DNA of 64,000 bases from Rhizobium sp. RM (GCF_013390595.1 NZ_JACAWV010000008.1:682001-746000); one strand, 5' to 3'; numbered from the stretch's first letter, positions 39,371 through 49,083 are shown. Notes: generated by a model from the letters alone, not told the origin. Numbers and translations: made by a program.

Positions 39371-40348
39371 TCAGGCCGGCATCAGCCGCAGCCGCGTTCC
39401 CCAGGGATCTATCGCCTCAACAGCGCCACTCTCCATCTCAACCAGAACATAACCCGCTTTGCGGAGCCGCTCCTTCTGCGCCTCCAGATCGGCAGCGTTA
39501 CGCACGCTCAAGGAAAACCAGTCGAGGCCCGTTTCCGCAGTATTGCGTTCTTTCGCGCCTTTGCTGTTCCAGATGTTGACGGCGAGGTGATGATGATAGC
39601 GTCCCGACGACAGGAAAGATGCGTCACTGCGCTCTGCGCGCGTCGATTGCAAGCCCACGGCTTCTTCATAAAATGCCCGCGCCGCTGCGATCTCTCCGAC
39701 TTTCAGATGAATATGGCCGATCCTCAAGGCCTCCGGCGCAATCTCATAGTCGTCTTTCCTGATATTGGTCAGAGACACGAGGTCGTCGATATCAAGCTGT
39801 TCGGTGCCCATCTTCACCACTTCGTCGGTCCAGATCCATTGCTCGCGCGGCCTGTCGCTATAGACCTCGATGCCGTTTCCTTCGGGATCGTTCAGATAGA
39901 TCGCTTCACTGACATTATGGTCCGCAAATCCGGTGAGTGGGACCTGCGTGGTGGCAGCATGCACAAGCCAGCGGGCGAGATCTTTTCGGGTCGGCATCAG
40001 ATACGCGATATGGAAGAGACCAGCCGAGGTCGGGCTTTCAAAATCAGCCGCCGGTTTATGCACCAGATGCAGCAGGGGCGTGCCGTTGACACCGAGCGTC
40101 AGTCCGCGGGCGGTCTGCTCTATTTCCCTGAGGCCGAGTACAGAATGGTAAAAGGCCTGCATTGCATCGATATCGCGGACCTTTAATGCCGCCTCGCCGA
40201 CATGCATTGGAGTGGTCAGGGCGAAGGGAAGGGCATTTGTCGCAGGCGGAGGAACAGCTCCCCCTTCAGCGTGCACGGCATTGGCCAGAGCCGATGCGGC
40301 GCAGGAAATTCCGGCGAGTTTCAACGTATGGCGTCTTGTCAGCAGCAT
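39371..40348 (-). CDS. Exported VOC-family (catechol-2,3-dioxygenase-like) protein
   Basis: Protein of 325 residues with two glyoxalase/dioxygenase modules (VGEAALKVRDIDAMQAFYHS and IGHIHLKVGEIAAARAFYEE). The conserved second-module HHHLAVNIW is present, as in ring-cleaving dioxygenase-like VOC proteins of the YwbC/CatE type. The N terminus TRRHTLKLAGISCAASALAN looks like a Tat signal, which is unusual for this family. Substrate unknown. It is divergent from ppdK. Confidence 0.82.
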   Translation of the reverse strand: MLLTRRHTLKLAGISCAASALANAVHAEGGAVPPPATNALPFALTTPMHVGEAALKVRDIDAMQAFYHSVLGLREIEQTARGLTLGVNGTPLLHLVHKPAADFESPTSAGLFHIAYLMPTRKDLARWLVHAATTQVPLTGFADHNVSEAIYLNDPEGNGIEVYSDRPREQWIWTDEVVKMGTEQLDIDDLVSLTNIRKDDYEIAPEALRIGHIHLKVGEIAAARAFYEEAVGLQSTRAERSDASFLSSGRYHHHLAVNIWNSKGAKERNTAETGLDWFSLSVRNAADLEAQKERLRKAGYVLVEMESGAVEAIDPWGTRLRLMPA

Positions 40349-40639
40349 GGAAAATCTCTTTTTGGTAATGGAATCTGCTTAGGGAACACTCCGTTTCTGC
40401 GCACTACACGAGTGCGTTACAGCTTTGGCTCGATAAATCACCATCATCTGCAAAGAACGTGATTGACCGATTCTCCAAGCCTGATCGTCCTGATAAATCC
40501 GTTTTGCGGCAATTCTTGAACCGACTTTGCCGCAATTATGCTGCACTGCGATGTAAACTTGGAATCGCAACGTTTCCAATGCGCTGCCAATGCTGTACAT
40601 GATAGAAAAATGACAACGCTTCTGGGTGGAGAGCGTGCA

Positions 40640-43366
40640 ATGAAAAAGTGGGTTTACACCTTCGGCAACGGTGCTGCCGAGGGCGGAGCAGGTGACACTG
40701 CGATACTGGGCGGCAAGGGGGCGAACCTTGCCGAAATGGCAAGTCTCGGCCTGCCTGTCCCTCCTGGCCTCACAATCATTGCTGATGCCTGTGCGCTCTA
40801 TCATAAAAACGGTCGCGATCTTCCCGAAGAGCTGAAACTGCAGGTGATGTCAGGCCTTAGCGGCATGGAAGTCTCCACCGGAAAAAAGTTCGGTGGCAGC
40901 GCGCACCCTTTGCTGCTCTCCGTTCGTTCAGGCGCACGCGCTTCGATGCCCGGCATGATGGATACGGTTTTGAACCTCGGCCTGAACGACCAGACGGTGC
41001 AGGCGCTTGGTCATGACGCGGGCGACGCACGTTTCGCATGGGACAGCTACCGTCGCTTCATCCAGATGTATGCCGATGTCGTCATGGGCCTCGATCATGA
41101 AATGTTCGAGGAAATTCTGGAAGACGAAAAAAGCCGCCTCGGCCACGAATATGATACCGACCTCGGCGCCGTTGAATGGCAGCATGTCGTCTCGCTCTAC
41201 AAGAAGCTGATCGAGGATGAGCTGGGCGAGGAGTTCCCGCAGGACTGTCATGTTCAGCTTTGGGGTGCGATCGGTGCGGTGTTCGCTAGCTGGACGAACC
41301 ATCGCGCTGTCACTTACCGCCATTTGCACAATATTCCGGGCGACTGGGGAACCGCGGTCAACGTTCAGGCCATGGTATTCGGCAATCTCGGTTCATCCTC
41401 GGCAACCGGGGTTGCTTTCACCCGCAATCCGTCCACGGGTGAAGCTGAGCTCTATGGCGAGTTTCTCGTCAATGCACAGGGAGAAGACGTCGTTGCGGGT
41501 ATCCGCACACCGCAATCCATCACGGAGGCCGCCCGGATCGTTTCTGGTTCCGACAAGCCTTCAATGGAAAAGCTGATGCCGGAGGCTTTCGCCGAGTTCA
41601 CGGCGATCTGCAAGCGGCTTGAGACCCACTATCAAGACATGCAGGATCTGGAGTTCACCATCGAGCGTGGCACGCTCTGGATGCTCCAGACCCGCAACGG
41701 CAAACGCACCACGCGTGCCGCCATGAAGATCGCCGTCGATATGGTCGAGGAAGGGCTGATCTCGGAGGACGAAGCCGTCTGCCGCATCGAGCCATCATCG
41801 CTCGACCAGCTTCTCCACCCGACGATTGATCCGGATATCTCCCGGCCCATTATCGGCTCCGGTCTGCCGGCTTCACCCGGTGCTGCAACGGGTGAGATTG
41901 TCTTTACGGCAGAAGAGGCCGTTGCCGCAGAAGCGGAAGGTCGGCGCGTCATTCTGGTGCGCATCGAAACCAGCCCCGAAGACATTCACGGTATGCACGC
42001 CGCTGAAGGCATTTTGACCACGCGTGGTGGAATGACCAGCCACGCCGCCGTTGTGGCGCGTGGCATGGGCATCCCCTGTGTCACCGGTGCAGGCTCGATG
42101 CGCGTCGATATGCGCAACAGAGTTCTGATCGGCGTTGGCTGCATGCTGAAGCGTGGCGATATCATTACCATCGATGGCTCGTCCGGCCGCGTGCTGAAAG
42201 GCGAGGTGCCGATGACACAGCCCGAGCTTTCGGGTGACTTCGGCAAGTTGATGGTGTGGGCCGACCGCGCTCGCCGTATGACGGTGCGCACCAATGCCGA
42301 TACGCCGGCCGATGCCCGTGCGGCACGCGCCTTCGGTGCGGAAGGCATTGGTCTTTGCCGAACGGAGCACATGTTCTTCGAGGGCGACCGCATTCATGTA
42401 ATGCGTGAGATGATCCTGGCGGAAAGCGAAAAGGGCAGGCGCGCTGCACTCGATGAGCTTTTGCCGATGCAGCGATCGGATTTCACCGAACTGTTTACGA
42501 TCATGCACGGTCTGCCGGTCACGATCCGTCTGCTCGATCCACCACTGCACGAGTTTTTGCCCAAGACGGATGGTGAGATCGTAGAAGTCGCGGCTGCGAT
42601 GGGAATGCCGCAGACGGTCTTCCGTCAGCGTCTGGACGCGCTGCATGAGTTCAACCCGATGCTGGGTCATCGCGGTTGCCGTCTTGCCATTTCCTATCCG
42701 GAAATCGCCGAAATGCAGGCCCGTGCGATTTTCGAAGCGGCCGTAGAGGCCGCTCGGATCACGGGTGCACCGGTTGTGCCTGAGATCATGGTTCCACTGG
42801 TCGGCCTGCGATCGGAACTCGATTACGTGCGCGGCGTCATCGACCGTGTCGCGGCTGCCGTCGCGGAAGAGACCGGCATGACCATCGAATATCTCTCCGG
42901 CACGATGATCGAGCTGCCGCGTGCAGCGCTGCGCGCGCACGTTATCGCGGAGGCGGCGGAGTTCTTCTCCTTCGGCACGAACGACTTGACGCAAACGACC
43001 TTCGGCATCTCCCGCGATGATGCGGCGCGGTTCATCGATACCTATCAGCGCAAGGGTATCATCGAGCGTGATCCGTTTATCTCGCTTGATTTCGACGGGG
43101 TTGGAGAGTTGATCCGTATTGCCGCAGAACGCGGGCGTCAGACGCGCCCGGATCTGAAACTCGGCATTTGCGGTGAACATGGTGGTGATCCGGCATCGAT
43201 CCACTTCTGTGAAGATGCCGGCTTGGACTATGTGTCCTGTTCACCGTTCCGCGTGCCGATCGCACGCCTTGCAGCGGCGCAGGCCGCACTGATTGAGAAG
43301 ACTGGAGACGGCGATACGACGAGCAACGTCGCCGTCATTCCCGTCAGGGCCTCGGTTGGACGATAA
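40640..43366 (+). CDS. ppdK: Pyruvate, phosphate dikinase
   Basis: Enzyme of 908 residues that interconverts pyruvate + ATP + Pi and PEP + AMP + PPi. Order: ATP-grasp nucleotide domain with LGGKGANLAEM; a phosphohistidine domain with GGMTSHAAVVARG (catalytic His 468); and a TIM barrel with catalytic Cys 844 in CGEHGGDP. I chose the ATG at 40640 behind GGAGAG; upstream ATGs exist but give an unconserved leader. In rhizobia the enzyme feeds PEP for gluconeogenesis from organic acids, matching the dicarboxylate symporter and malate oxidase nearby. Confidence 0.96.
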   Translation: MKKWVYTFGNGAAEGGAGDTAILGGKGANLAEMASLGLPVPPGLTIIADACALYHKNGRDLPEELKLQVMSGLSGMEVSTGKKFGGSAHPLLLSVRSGARASMPGMMDTVLNLGLNDQTVQALGHDAGDARFAWDSYRRFIQMYADVVMGLDHEMFEEILEDEKSRLGHEYDTDLGAVEWQHVVSLYKKLIEDELGEEFPQDCHVQLWGAIGAVFASWTNHRAVTYRHLHNIPGDWGTAVNVQAMVFGNLGSSSATGVAFTRNPSTGEAELYGEFLVNAQGEDVVAGIRTPQSITEAARIVSGSDKPSMEKLMPEAFAEFTAICKRLETHYQDMQDLEFTIERGTLWMLQTRNGKRTTRAAMKIAVDMVEEGLISEDEAVCRIEPSSLDQLLHPTIDPDISRPIIGSGLPASPGAATGEIVFTAEEAVAAEAEGRRVILVRIETSPEDIHGMHAAEGILTTRGGMTSHAAVVARGMGIPCVTGAGSMRVDMRNRVLIGVGCMLKRGDIITIDGSSGRVLKGEVPMTQPELSGDFGKLMVWADRARRMTVRTNADTPADARAARAFGAEGIGLCRTEHMFFEGDRIHVMREMILAESEKGRRAALDELLPMQRSDFTELFTIMHGLPVTIRLLDPPLHEFLPKTDGEIVEVAAAMGMPQTVFRQRLDALHEFNPMLGHRGCRLAISYPEIAEMQARAIFEAAVEAARITGAPVVPEIMVPLVGLRSELDYVRGVIDRVAAAVAEETGMTIEYLSGTMIELPRAALRAHVIAEAAEFFSFGTNDLTQTTFGISRDDAARFIDTYQRKGIIERDPFISLDFDGVGELIRIAAERGRQTRPDLKLGICGEHGGDPASIHFCEDAGLDYVSCSPFRVPIARLAAAQAALIEKTGDGDTTSNVAVIPVRASVGR

Positions 43367-43616
43367 CGCGACGTTCGACAACGACAGGTCGATAGAACAT
43401 GTCGCGGTCAACGCGGGCCTGCCAGGCGCGATTGTCCGCACGACGATCGAGCTCGAGATCGAGCAGGCATCCTGCCATCGGGTCGGTACCGGGGCGGAAA
43501 CCGTAACCACGGCACGTGGCCTCGTCGCGTGCACGGCGTTCTTCCGGCGTTAAAGTCTGGCACGCGGTCAACGTCAGCATGGCGGCCAGCGAACCGAGGA
43601 CGATGGAAACGCGCAT
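43344..43616 (-). CDS. Small predicted lipoprotein
   Basis: Protein of 90 residues with a lipobox TLTAC at its signal end (residues 1-19). The mature part is Arg-rich and contains CRGYGFRPGTDPMAGCLLDLE followed by a basic C terminus. It resembles other short rhizobial lipoproteins of unknown role. Its 3' end overlaps the 3' end of ppdK by 23 bp on the opposite strand. Confidence 0.78.
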   Translation of the reverse strand: MRVSIVLGSLAAMLTLTACQTLTPEERRARDEATCRGYGFRPGTDPMAGCLLDLELDRRADNRAWQARVDRDMFYRPVVVERRVIVQPRP

Positions 43617-43734
43617 TTTTTATCTCCCTACACCTGTATCGAACGCGGCACTTGTTCTTCGCGTTTGATACGCCTGTTTCCTATTCGGGAAAAGCGGTTT
43701 AAGCCGGTAAAGTTGCATCCTCCGCGCCGCTGCG

Positions 43735-44322
43735 TCAGGTTTGATCAAAGCGCGCCATTTCGGAGCGCATCCAGCTTGAATCTCCCCAGGTGGAAAGCCA
43801 GATCATCAAATCGGTAAGCGCGCTTATAACGGGCAAAAGCACCGCGTGACTTAGACCCTGCTTCATCTGGTTTTTCTCCGCTTCCTTCAGATGCGCGAGT
43901 TCTTGCATTTGTATGGAAGCAATCAGCCCATGCAGTTCAGGATCGATTGTTTGCAGGAATGTCAGTTGGTCTTGCAGGTGGCGGTGAACAGTGCTCTCGA
44001 CGGCTTCCGTGCAGATCCAGACCATGTTGCGGCCGCCAAGCGCTGTCAAAAAACCAAGCACATAACCACCAAGGCTCCAGAGCGCCATGATGCGGCAAGG
44101 TTTTGCCTTTCTCGAAGGCATTGCATCCCGGAACAGGCGGCAATGATCTATCTCATCGTTTCGCATCTCTTGAAGTGCAGGGACGATATCCGGAAACAGG
44201 CGACGTGCCATCCAGATCTGCGCACCATAAATGCGAATGGCGCCGAATTCGCCAGCATGATTGACCTTCAGGATGCGCCGAACCGTAAGAGCAAGATCGC
44301 GTTTGTCGTCATTGCTCGACAT
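43735..44322 (-). CDS. Coq7-like demethoxyubiquinone hydroxylase family protein
   Basis: Diiron protein of 195 residues. Ligand-like positions are visible: NHAGEFGAIRIYGAQ, EMRNDEIDHCRLF, CTEAVESTVHRHL and MQELAHLKEAEK, arranged as ExxH helices typical of Coq7. Coq7 hydroxylates demethoxyubiquinone, the penultimate step of ubiquinone synthesis. The start at 44322 has GAGGGA upstream; an ATG-free extension to 44355 is less likely. Single gene. Confidence 0.87.
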   Translation of the reverse strand: MSSNDDKRDLALTVRRILKVNHAGEFGAIRIYGAQIWMARRLFPDIVPALQEMRNDEIDHCRLFRDAMPSRKAKPCRIMALWSLGGYVLGFLTALGGRNMVWICTEAVESTVHRHLQDQLTFLQTIDPELHGLIASIQMQELAHLKEAEKNQMKQGLSHAVLLPVISALTDLMIWLSTWGDSSWMRSEMARFDQT

Positions 44323-44471
44323 GTCGGATGTCCCTCGGTGAGTTGCTTCAGCCACATCTCATGGACGAAAGACGTTTCGATTTCAATTACAGCGTTTGCC
44401 CATTCAACGAAAGCGCCGCTCCGATGGTCATCGTGAGCGGCGCGGGCCTTTGCAGAAGCTGGTAGCAGCGG

Positions 44472-45836
44472 TTACGCCGTCGCAACCTCACGGTCGTCGA
44501 GTGTGTCGATATCCTTGGCGTTGTTGTAGACGGCCTCGTTCAGAATGCCCTCGCGCTTGGCAACGATGGTGGGCACGAGCGCCTGACCGGCGACGTTGAC
44601 TGCCGTGCGACCCATGTCGAGGATAGGATCGATAGCAAGCAGCAGGCCGACACCTTCGAGAGGCAGGCCAAGTGTCGATAGCGTCAACGTCAGCATGACG
44701 ACCGCGCCTGTGAGGCCGGCTGTTGCGGCGGAGCCGAGGACGGACACAAAGACGATCAGAACGTATTCCTGAATGCCGAGCGGCACCTGGAAGAACTGCG
44801 CGATGAAGATCGCCGAAATTGCCGGATAGATTGCGGCGCAACCGTCCATCTTGGTTGTCGCACCGAGCGGAACGGAAAAGGCGGCATACTCGCGCGGCAC
44901 ACCAAGGCTCTTTTCAGTGACGGTTTCCGTGACGGGCAGGGTGCCTATGGAGGAACGCGAAACGAATGCGAGCTGAATGGCAGGCCATGCGCCCGCAAAG
45001 AAACGCGATGGTTTCAGGCCATGAGCAAGCAGCAGCGCGGGATAGACCACGAAGAGCACAAGCGCCAGTCCGATATAGACCGCAGCCGCGTACCAGCCGA
45101 GTTGCGAAAGCGTCGTCCAGCCATACTGGTCGACAGCGCGACCCAGAAGGCCGATCGTGCCGATGGGCGTGAGGCGAATGACCCACCACAAAATCTTGCG
45201 CACGATGGCGAGAAGAGACTGATTGAAGGCCAGGAACGGCTCGGCTGCCTTGCCCGCTTTCAGTGCGGCTACGCCAAAAGCAATCGATACCACGAGCAGT
45301 TGCAACACGTTGAAATTCAGCGATGTGCTGGCCGAACCGTTGTTGAGTTTGGTCGAGGCTTCAAGACCGAAGATATTGGCCGGAACGAGGCCCTTGAGGA
45401 AATCGAGCCAGGAGCCCGTGGACGACGGTGCTGCGGCTGCGGTATTTGCGATCGCGGTGTTGACCCCAGGCTGGATGATGAGACCAAGTGCTATGCCGAT
45501 CACCACCGAAATAAGCGCCGTAATCGCGAACCACAGCAATGTTTGCCAGACGAGCTTGGCGGCATTGCTCAGGTTTTTCAGATTGGCAATCGAGGCGACG
45601 ATGGCCGTGAAGATCAGCGGCGGAACGAGTGCGCGCAACAACTGCACAAAGATGCTGCCAATTGTCTGAAGCGTGACGGAAAGCCAGTTCTGACTGCCTG
45701 CGGCATCGGGGCCAATGTTGCGCGCAACGAGGCCAAGCAGCAGGCCGACGACCATGGCGGTCAGAACCTGAAAGCCGAAATTACGATAAAAGGGTTTTGC
45801 CCCCGAGGGGCGAGGGGACGTCGTTGCCTGTGACAT
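44472..45836 (-). CDS. Cation:dicarboxylate symporter (DctA/GltP type)
   Basis: Inner-membrane transporter of 454 residues of the DAACS family, with 8 helices and re-entrant loops. Motifs: SRSSIGTLPVTETVTEK (serine-rich hairpin) and VPLGATTKMDGCAAIYPAIS, plus LTGAVVMLTLTLSTLGLPLEG. It probably takes up C4-dicarboxylates or glutamate with Na+ or H+. No dctBD sensor pair is adjacent. The start at 45836 gives SQATTSPRPSG before the first helix; an ATG at 45848 is also possible. Confidence 0.9.
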   Translation of the reverse strand: MSQATTSPRPSGAKPFYRNFGFQVLTAMVVGLLLGLVARNIGPDAAGSQNWLSVTLQTIGSIFVQLLRALVPPLIFTAIVASIANLKNLSNAAKLVWQTLLWFAITALISVVIGIALGLIIQPGVNTAIANTAAAAPSSTGSWLDFLKGLVPANIFGLEASTKLNNGSASTSLNFNVLQLLVVSIAFGVAALKAGKAAEPFLAFNQSLLAIVRKILWWVIRLTPIGTIGLLGRAVDQYGWTTLSQLGWYAAAVYIGLALVLFVVYPALLLAHGLKPSRFFAGAWPAIQLAFVSRSSIGTLPVTETVTEKSLGVPREYAAFSVPLGATTKMDGCAAIYPAISAIFIAQFFQVPLGIQEYVLIVFVSVLGSAATAGLTGAVVMLTLTLSTLGLPLEGVGLLLAIDPILDMGRTAVNVAGQALVPTIVAKREGILNEAVYNNAKDIDTLDDREVATA

Positions 45837-46167
45837 GATGTGTCTCATTTTTAAGCAGGAAATCGAGAATGTTGCACTTTTAGCATGCATTCCCGGATAG
45901 GCGCTGCAGAATATGCGAAATTTCTCAGCATTTAAGAGATGGACTTGCGTAATTCGCGTATTGATGGTGTTTCATTCCGGAAAATTTGGCGTTTTAGAAA
46001 TGAAGTTCCAGTTCTGCCGATCTCGATCTTGGAAGCGGTCCGGTCGGTCCGCTCCTTTATTTTCCTCGCCGCAAATCCGGTTTATGACACCATATACCGG
46101 TGATTCTTTCGCCAGACCTCGGGTGCAACGCGTATAGGCCCATGCAATCTAACGGATATCCGCTTTC

Positions 46168-47088
46168 ATGACTGTGCGTTTCGTCCGGCCCGTGTCTTTC
46201 GCGGCCTACCTTTCCCGTTATCTCGGCTTTGCCGGTCTGGTGTTGTTTCTCATCGCCGCCGGGCTTCACCGTTTCGGGCCATTGACCACCCCGGACTTCG
46301 TCGGTCTGGTGTTGATTGCCGCCGCCATAGCCGTGCTGGCAATGCTTCTGGCTTTGATCGGGCTGGAGCGTCTTTGGACGAAAGGATCGAAAGGCGGTCT
46401 CTGGGCACTGGCGGCTCTGATCTTTTCGAGCCTGCCATTGGGTGTTGTCGGCTATGGTGCTTTCCTCTATTGGCAACAGCCGAAGATTTATGATGTTTCC
46501 ACTGATCTGACGGACGTGCCGGATTGGCTGGTGCCGCCTGTGGCCAATCAGCAATGGCTTGTTCGCCCTGCCATCATTGGTGCTGAAGATCGTGCAGCAC
46601 AGGCCACCGCTTATGCAAGCCTTGCCGGCCGCCGTTATGAGGGTGCAATCGACCGCATTTATGCTGCCGCACGAAAAACCGCGGCTGCACGCAAAATTCG
46701 TATCGCACACACTAAAGGTGTCATTGGAGCCACCACGGAGCCTTCCATTGGTGTGCCGGAGCAGGACAGGACGCCGCCTTCTGAGGAAACGCCGCTGGAT
46801 GATCTGCCGTTGAATGTGCCCGTTCCGATGGCGCGCCCGGCCGATGCACCGCCGCCGACCTTCTTCAGTGGTAGCGGGGTTGTTTTCATGCAGGGTGAGA
46901 TGCGCACTCTCGTCTGGGGATTGCGCTTCGATGTGTTGATCCGGTTGAAGGAAGAGGCAGAGACAACGGTTGTCGATGTCCGCGTTGCTTCGCGTTACGG
47001 GCCCCACGATCTTGGCATGGGCGCTGATATCGCTGAGACGTTCCTCGATGCGCTGGATGCAGAAATGCAGGGCCTCAACGACAGTTGA
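46168..47088 (+). CDS. DUF1499 membrane protein
   Basis: Protein of 306 residues with three N-terminal membrane helices (residues about 15-100), then a soluble domain with the DUF1499 start PKIYDVSTDLTDVPDWLVPP and a C-terminal EAETTVVDVRVASRYGPHDLG segment. The insert between them is variable and Pro-rich (residues 180-230). No enzymatic function is known. It is divergent from the dicarboxylate symporter and ends 9 bp before the convergent MBL gene stop. Confidence 0.83.
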   Translation: MTVRFVRPVSFAAYLSRYLGFAGLVLFLIAAGLHRFGPLTTPDFVGLVLIAAAIAVLAMLLALIGLERLWTKGSKGGLWALAALIFSSLPLGVVGYGAFLYWQQPKIYDVSTDLTDVPDWLVPPVANQQWLVRPAIIGAEDRAAQATAYASLAGRRYEGAIDRIYAAARKTAAARKIRIAHTKGVIGATTEPSIGVPEQDRTPPSEETPLDDLPLNVPVPMARPADAPPPTFFSGSGVVFMQGEMRTLVWGLRFDVLIRLKEEAETTVVDVRVASRYGPHDLGMGADIAETFLDALDAEMQGLNDS

Positions 47089-47097
47089 GACGGGCCT

Positions 47098-48006
47098 TCA
47101 GGCCGGAATATATTCGCCGAGAAGCGAGGGCGGGCCATCCGTCTGCACCAGACCTTTTTCAATCAGGTCCTCGATATGAGCCAGAACGGAGAGCGCTGCT
47201 GCGCCATGCAGGCGCTTGTCTGTGCTGGCGTAGATGACTTTGACCATGTCGGCAATCAGCCGGTCGCCTTCCTTGATGCGCTTGAGAACGGCTTTTTCCC
47301 GCATCCGCCGGTGCGCACGCAGTCCACGCATGAATGCGGAAGGATCACGCAAGGGGCCGCCATGTCCCGGAAGAAAAAGGCGGTCATCACGCTGAAGAAG
47401 GCGATCGAGTGATTTCATGTAGTCGCTCATCGCTCCATCTGGAGGAGCGACGATGGTGGTGGCCCACGCCATGACATGGTCGGCAGAAAAGACAATGCCG
47501 GTGCCGTCAAGTGCAAAGGCGGCATGATTGGCCGTATGACCCGGCGTGTGCAGGGCGGTAAGCTGCCAGCCGTCGCCGGAAAGGCTCTCACCATCACCAA
47601 GTGCAATATCCGGTACGAAGTCCGTATCGGAGCTTTCTGCGAAAGGATTGGTTTCGCCAACATGCAGCGGTCTTGCGGCGCGGTGCGGTCCCTCGGCCAC
47701 GGTCAGTGCGCCGGTTGCCGCTTTCAGGCGATTTGCCAGGGGCGAATGGTCGCGATGCGTGTGGCTGACGAAGATATGCGTTACCTCGCGGCCTTTCAGC
47801 GCGGCCATCAGGGCTTGGAAATGTGCCTCATCTTCGGGGCCGGGATCGATCACTGCAACAGAGCGGTCACCGACGATATAGCTGTTCGTGCCGTGAAAGG
47901 TGAAGGCGGAAGGATTGTTGACGGTCATCCGCTGGATGCCGGTGGTAACGGGTACCGGTTCGCCGTAGGCGGGCTGGAAATCGAGATCGAATGCCGGGTC
48001 CGCCAT
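47098..48006 (-). CDS. MBL-fold metallo-hydrolase
   Basis: Metallo-beta-lactamase-fold hydrolase of 302 residues. Metal ligands are seen in FVSHTHRDHSPLANRL (HxHxDH), LHTPGHTANHAAF and FSADHVMAW; LFLPGHGGPLRDP gives the last His. A C-terminal winged-helix-like tail (LSVLAHIEDLIEKGLVQ) follows, as in the LACTB2/ribonuclease-like subgroup. The substrate is uncertain (thioester, RNA or other). The ATG at 48006 has a strong AGGAGG; the open frame extends to 48078. Confidence 0.88.
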   Translation of the reverse strand: MADPAFDLDFQPAYGEPVPVTTGIQRMTVNNPSAFTFHGTNSYIVGDRSVAVIDPGPEDEAHFQALMAALKGREVTHIFVSHTHRDHSPLANRLKAATGALTVAEGPHRAARPLHVGETNPFAESSDTDFVPDIALGDGESLSGDGWQLTALHTPGHTANHAAFALDGTGIVFSADHVMAWATTIVAPPDGAMSDYMKSLDRLLQRDDRLFLPGHGGPLRDPSAFMRGLRAHRRMREKAVLKRIKEGDRLIADMVKVIYASTDKRLHGAAALSVLAHIEDLIEKGLVQTDGPPSLLGEYIPA

Positions 48007-48208
48007 CAAGACCTCCTGAAGTAATGCCATGCCAACCAAAGCCACGGTCGACGCCGCGCAATCTTCAAGCCCTAACATGCCCTCTCGGGTGCGGCACTCA
48101 AAAAGCTTGGGTTTTGTGAAAAAATAACGAGAAAGGTGATTGCCGCTGCGGCCCGGCTTTGCTAATCAGGCGCGGATCGGACAGCGGTGTTTCGCCTTGC
48201 TGTCCTGT

Positions 48209-48283
48209 TGGGGCGTCGCCAAGCGGTAAGGCACCGGTTTTTGGTACCGGCATTCCCAGGTTCGAATCCTGGCGCCCCAGCCA
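48209..48283 (+). tRNA. tRNA-Gln (anticodon UUG)
   Basis: A 75-nt cloverleaf: acceptor TGGGGCG pairs with CGCCCCA, discriminator G, CCA encoded. Anticodon stem CCGGT/ACCGG holds loop TTTTGGT, anticodon TTG (UUG). The T-arm reads CCAGGTTCGAATCCTGG. Confidence 0.95.
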
Positions 48284-48452
48284 TTCAAGATACCCTCCCG
48301 AAATTCTTTTGCTGCGATATGAAGAAGCAGATTGCAGGATTTTGCGCCTGCATATTTGCGTTGTGCCAATTCCCAAAGGCCACTGAATTTAACACGTCTT
48401 GCAAGAACATAAAGTTTTGGCATGATTGACGTGTTGTTGGTGGGAGATTCTC

Positions 48453-48737
48453 ATGGAACAGATCTTGATAAATCTGATCGCCGGCGCTGTCGGTGGGAAT
48501 GCTATCGGAAAAACATCATCAAACTTTGATATCGGCACCATAGGCAACACGATTGCCGGAGCCTTGGGGGGAGGTCTTTTAGGTCAACTGGTAACGCTTT
48601 TGATACCCGCGATTTCCGCGGCGGCTCAGGCGGGCAATCTGTCCGTGGGAGGCGTGGTGACGCAATTGGTTGCCGGTGGCGCGGGTGGCGCCATACTGAC
48701 GGCGATTATCGGTGCAATTAAAAACCGCAGTGCTTGA
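48453..48737 (+). CDS. Small glycine-rich hydrophobic protein
   Basis: Protein of 94 residues with repeated small-residue patches (IAGAVGGNAIGK, GTIGNTIAGALGGGLLGQLV, VAGGAGGAILTAIIGAI), suggesting paired membrane helices with glycine-zipper packing. It has no lipobox and no recognised domain. A GGGAGA ribosome site precedes the ATG at 48453. It sits 170 bp after tRNA-Gln and 10 bp before the YegP-like gene, probably as a pair. I cannot name the function. Confidence 0.75.
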   Translation: MEQILINLIAGAVGGNAIGKTSSNFDIGTIGNTIAGALGGGLLGQLVTLLIPAISAAAQAGNLSVGGVVTQLVAGGAGGAILTAIIGAIKNRSA

Positions 48738-48747
48738 GGAGGCCTGA

Positions 48748-48924
48748 ATGGCTCATAAATTCGAAATTTATAAAGACAAGGCTGGCGAATTCCGTGTTCG
48801 CTTCAAATACAACAATGAAGTCATCTTCGCGACGGAAGGTTATGCTTCCAAGGCAAGCGCGCAAAACGCCATCGCCTCAATCAAGAAGAATGGCCCGGAC
48901 GCACCGACCGAAGATAACAGCTAA
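48748..48924 (+). CDS. YegP-like (DUF1508) protein
   Basis: A 58-residue protein with the YegP/DUF1508 fold: KFEIYKDKAGEFRVRFKYNN, then EVIFATEGYASKASAQNAIA and SIKKNGPDA. The family is a single or tandem beta-beta-alpha unit of unknown function, induced under some stresses. A GAGGAGG ribosome site lies just upstream. A short AAGCCG/CGGCTT hairpin begins at its stop codon (48923-48940). Confidence 0.88.
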   Translation: MAHKFEIYKDKAGEFRVRFKYNNEVIFATEGYASKASAQNAIASIKKNGPDAPTEDNS

Positions 48925-49024
48925 GCCGAATGAACGGCTTGCTCTTTGGTGCGAGCTTTTCAGAAGAAGTAACCGCATCCACTGGTCACCGCGCTTCATC
49001 GGTGATGTGAGTTCTGCGGGGTAC

Positions 49025-49057
49025 CTGCGGCGATTGCGTTTTGAGCACTCGCCGCAG
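49025..49057. terminator. Possible terminator in the DUF1508-mqo gap
   Basis: CTGCGGCGA (49025-49033) pairs with TCGCCGCAG (49049-49057). The plus-strand side is followed by a mixed T-rich tract. Which strand it serves is unclear. Confidence 0.5.
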
Positions 49058-49083
49058 ACTTTGTCAGTGTTTTGAAGCCCGAT

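Noticed and set aside
41873-43204. 443-residue open frame on minus
   Set aside because: Antisense to ppdK, which has all catalytic motifs.
48209-49083. Integrated element behind tRNA-Gln
   Set aside because: No integrase and no second copy of the tRNA 3' end was seen nearby, so no attachment site can be supported.
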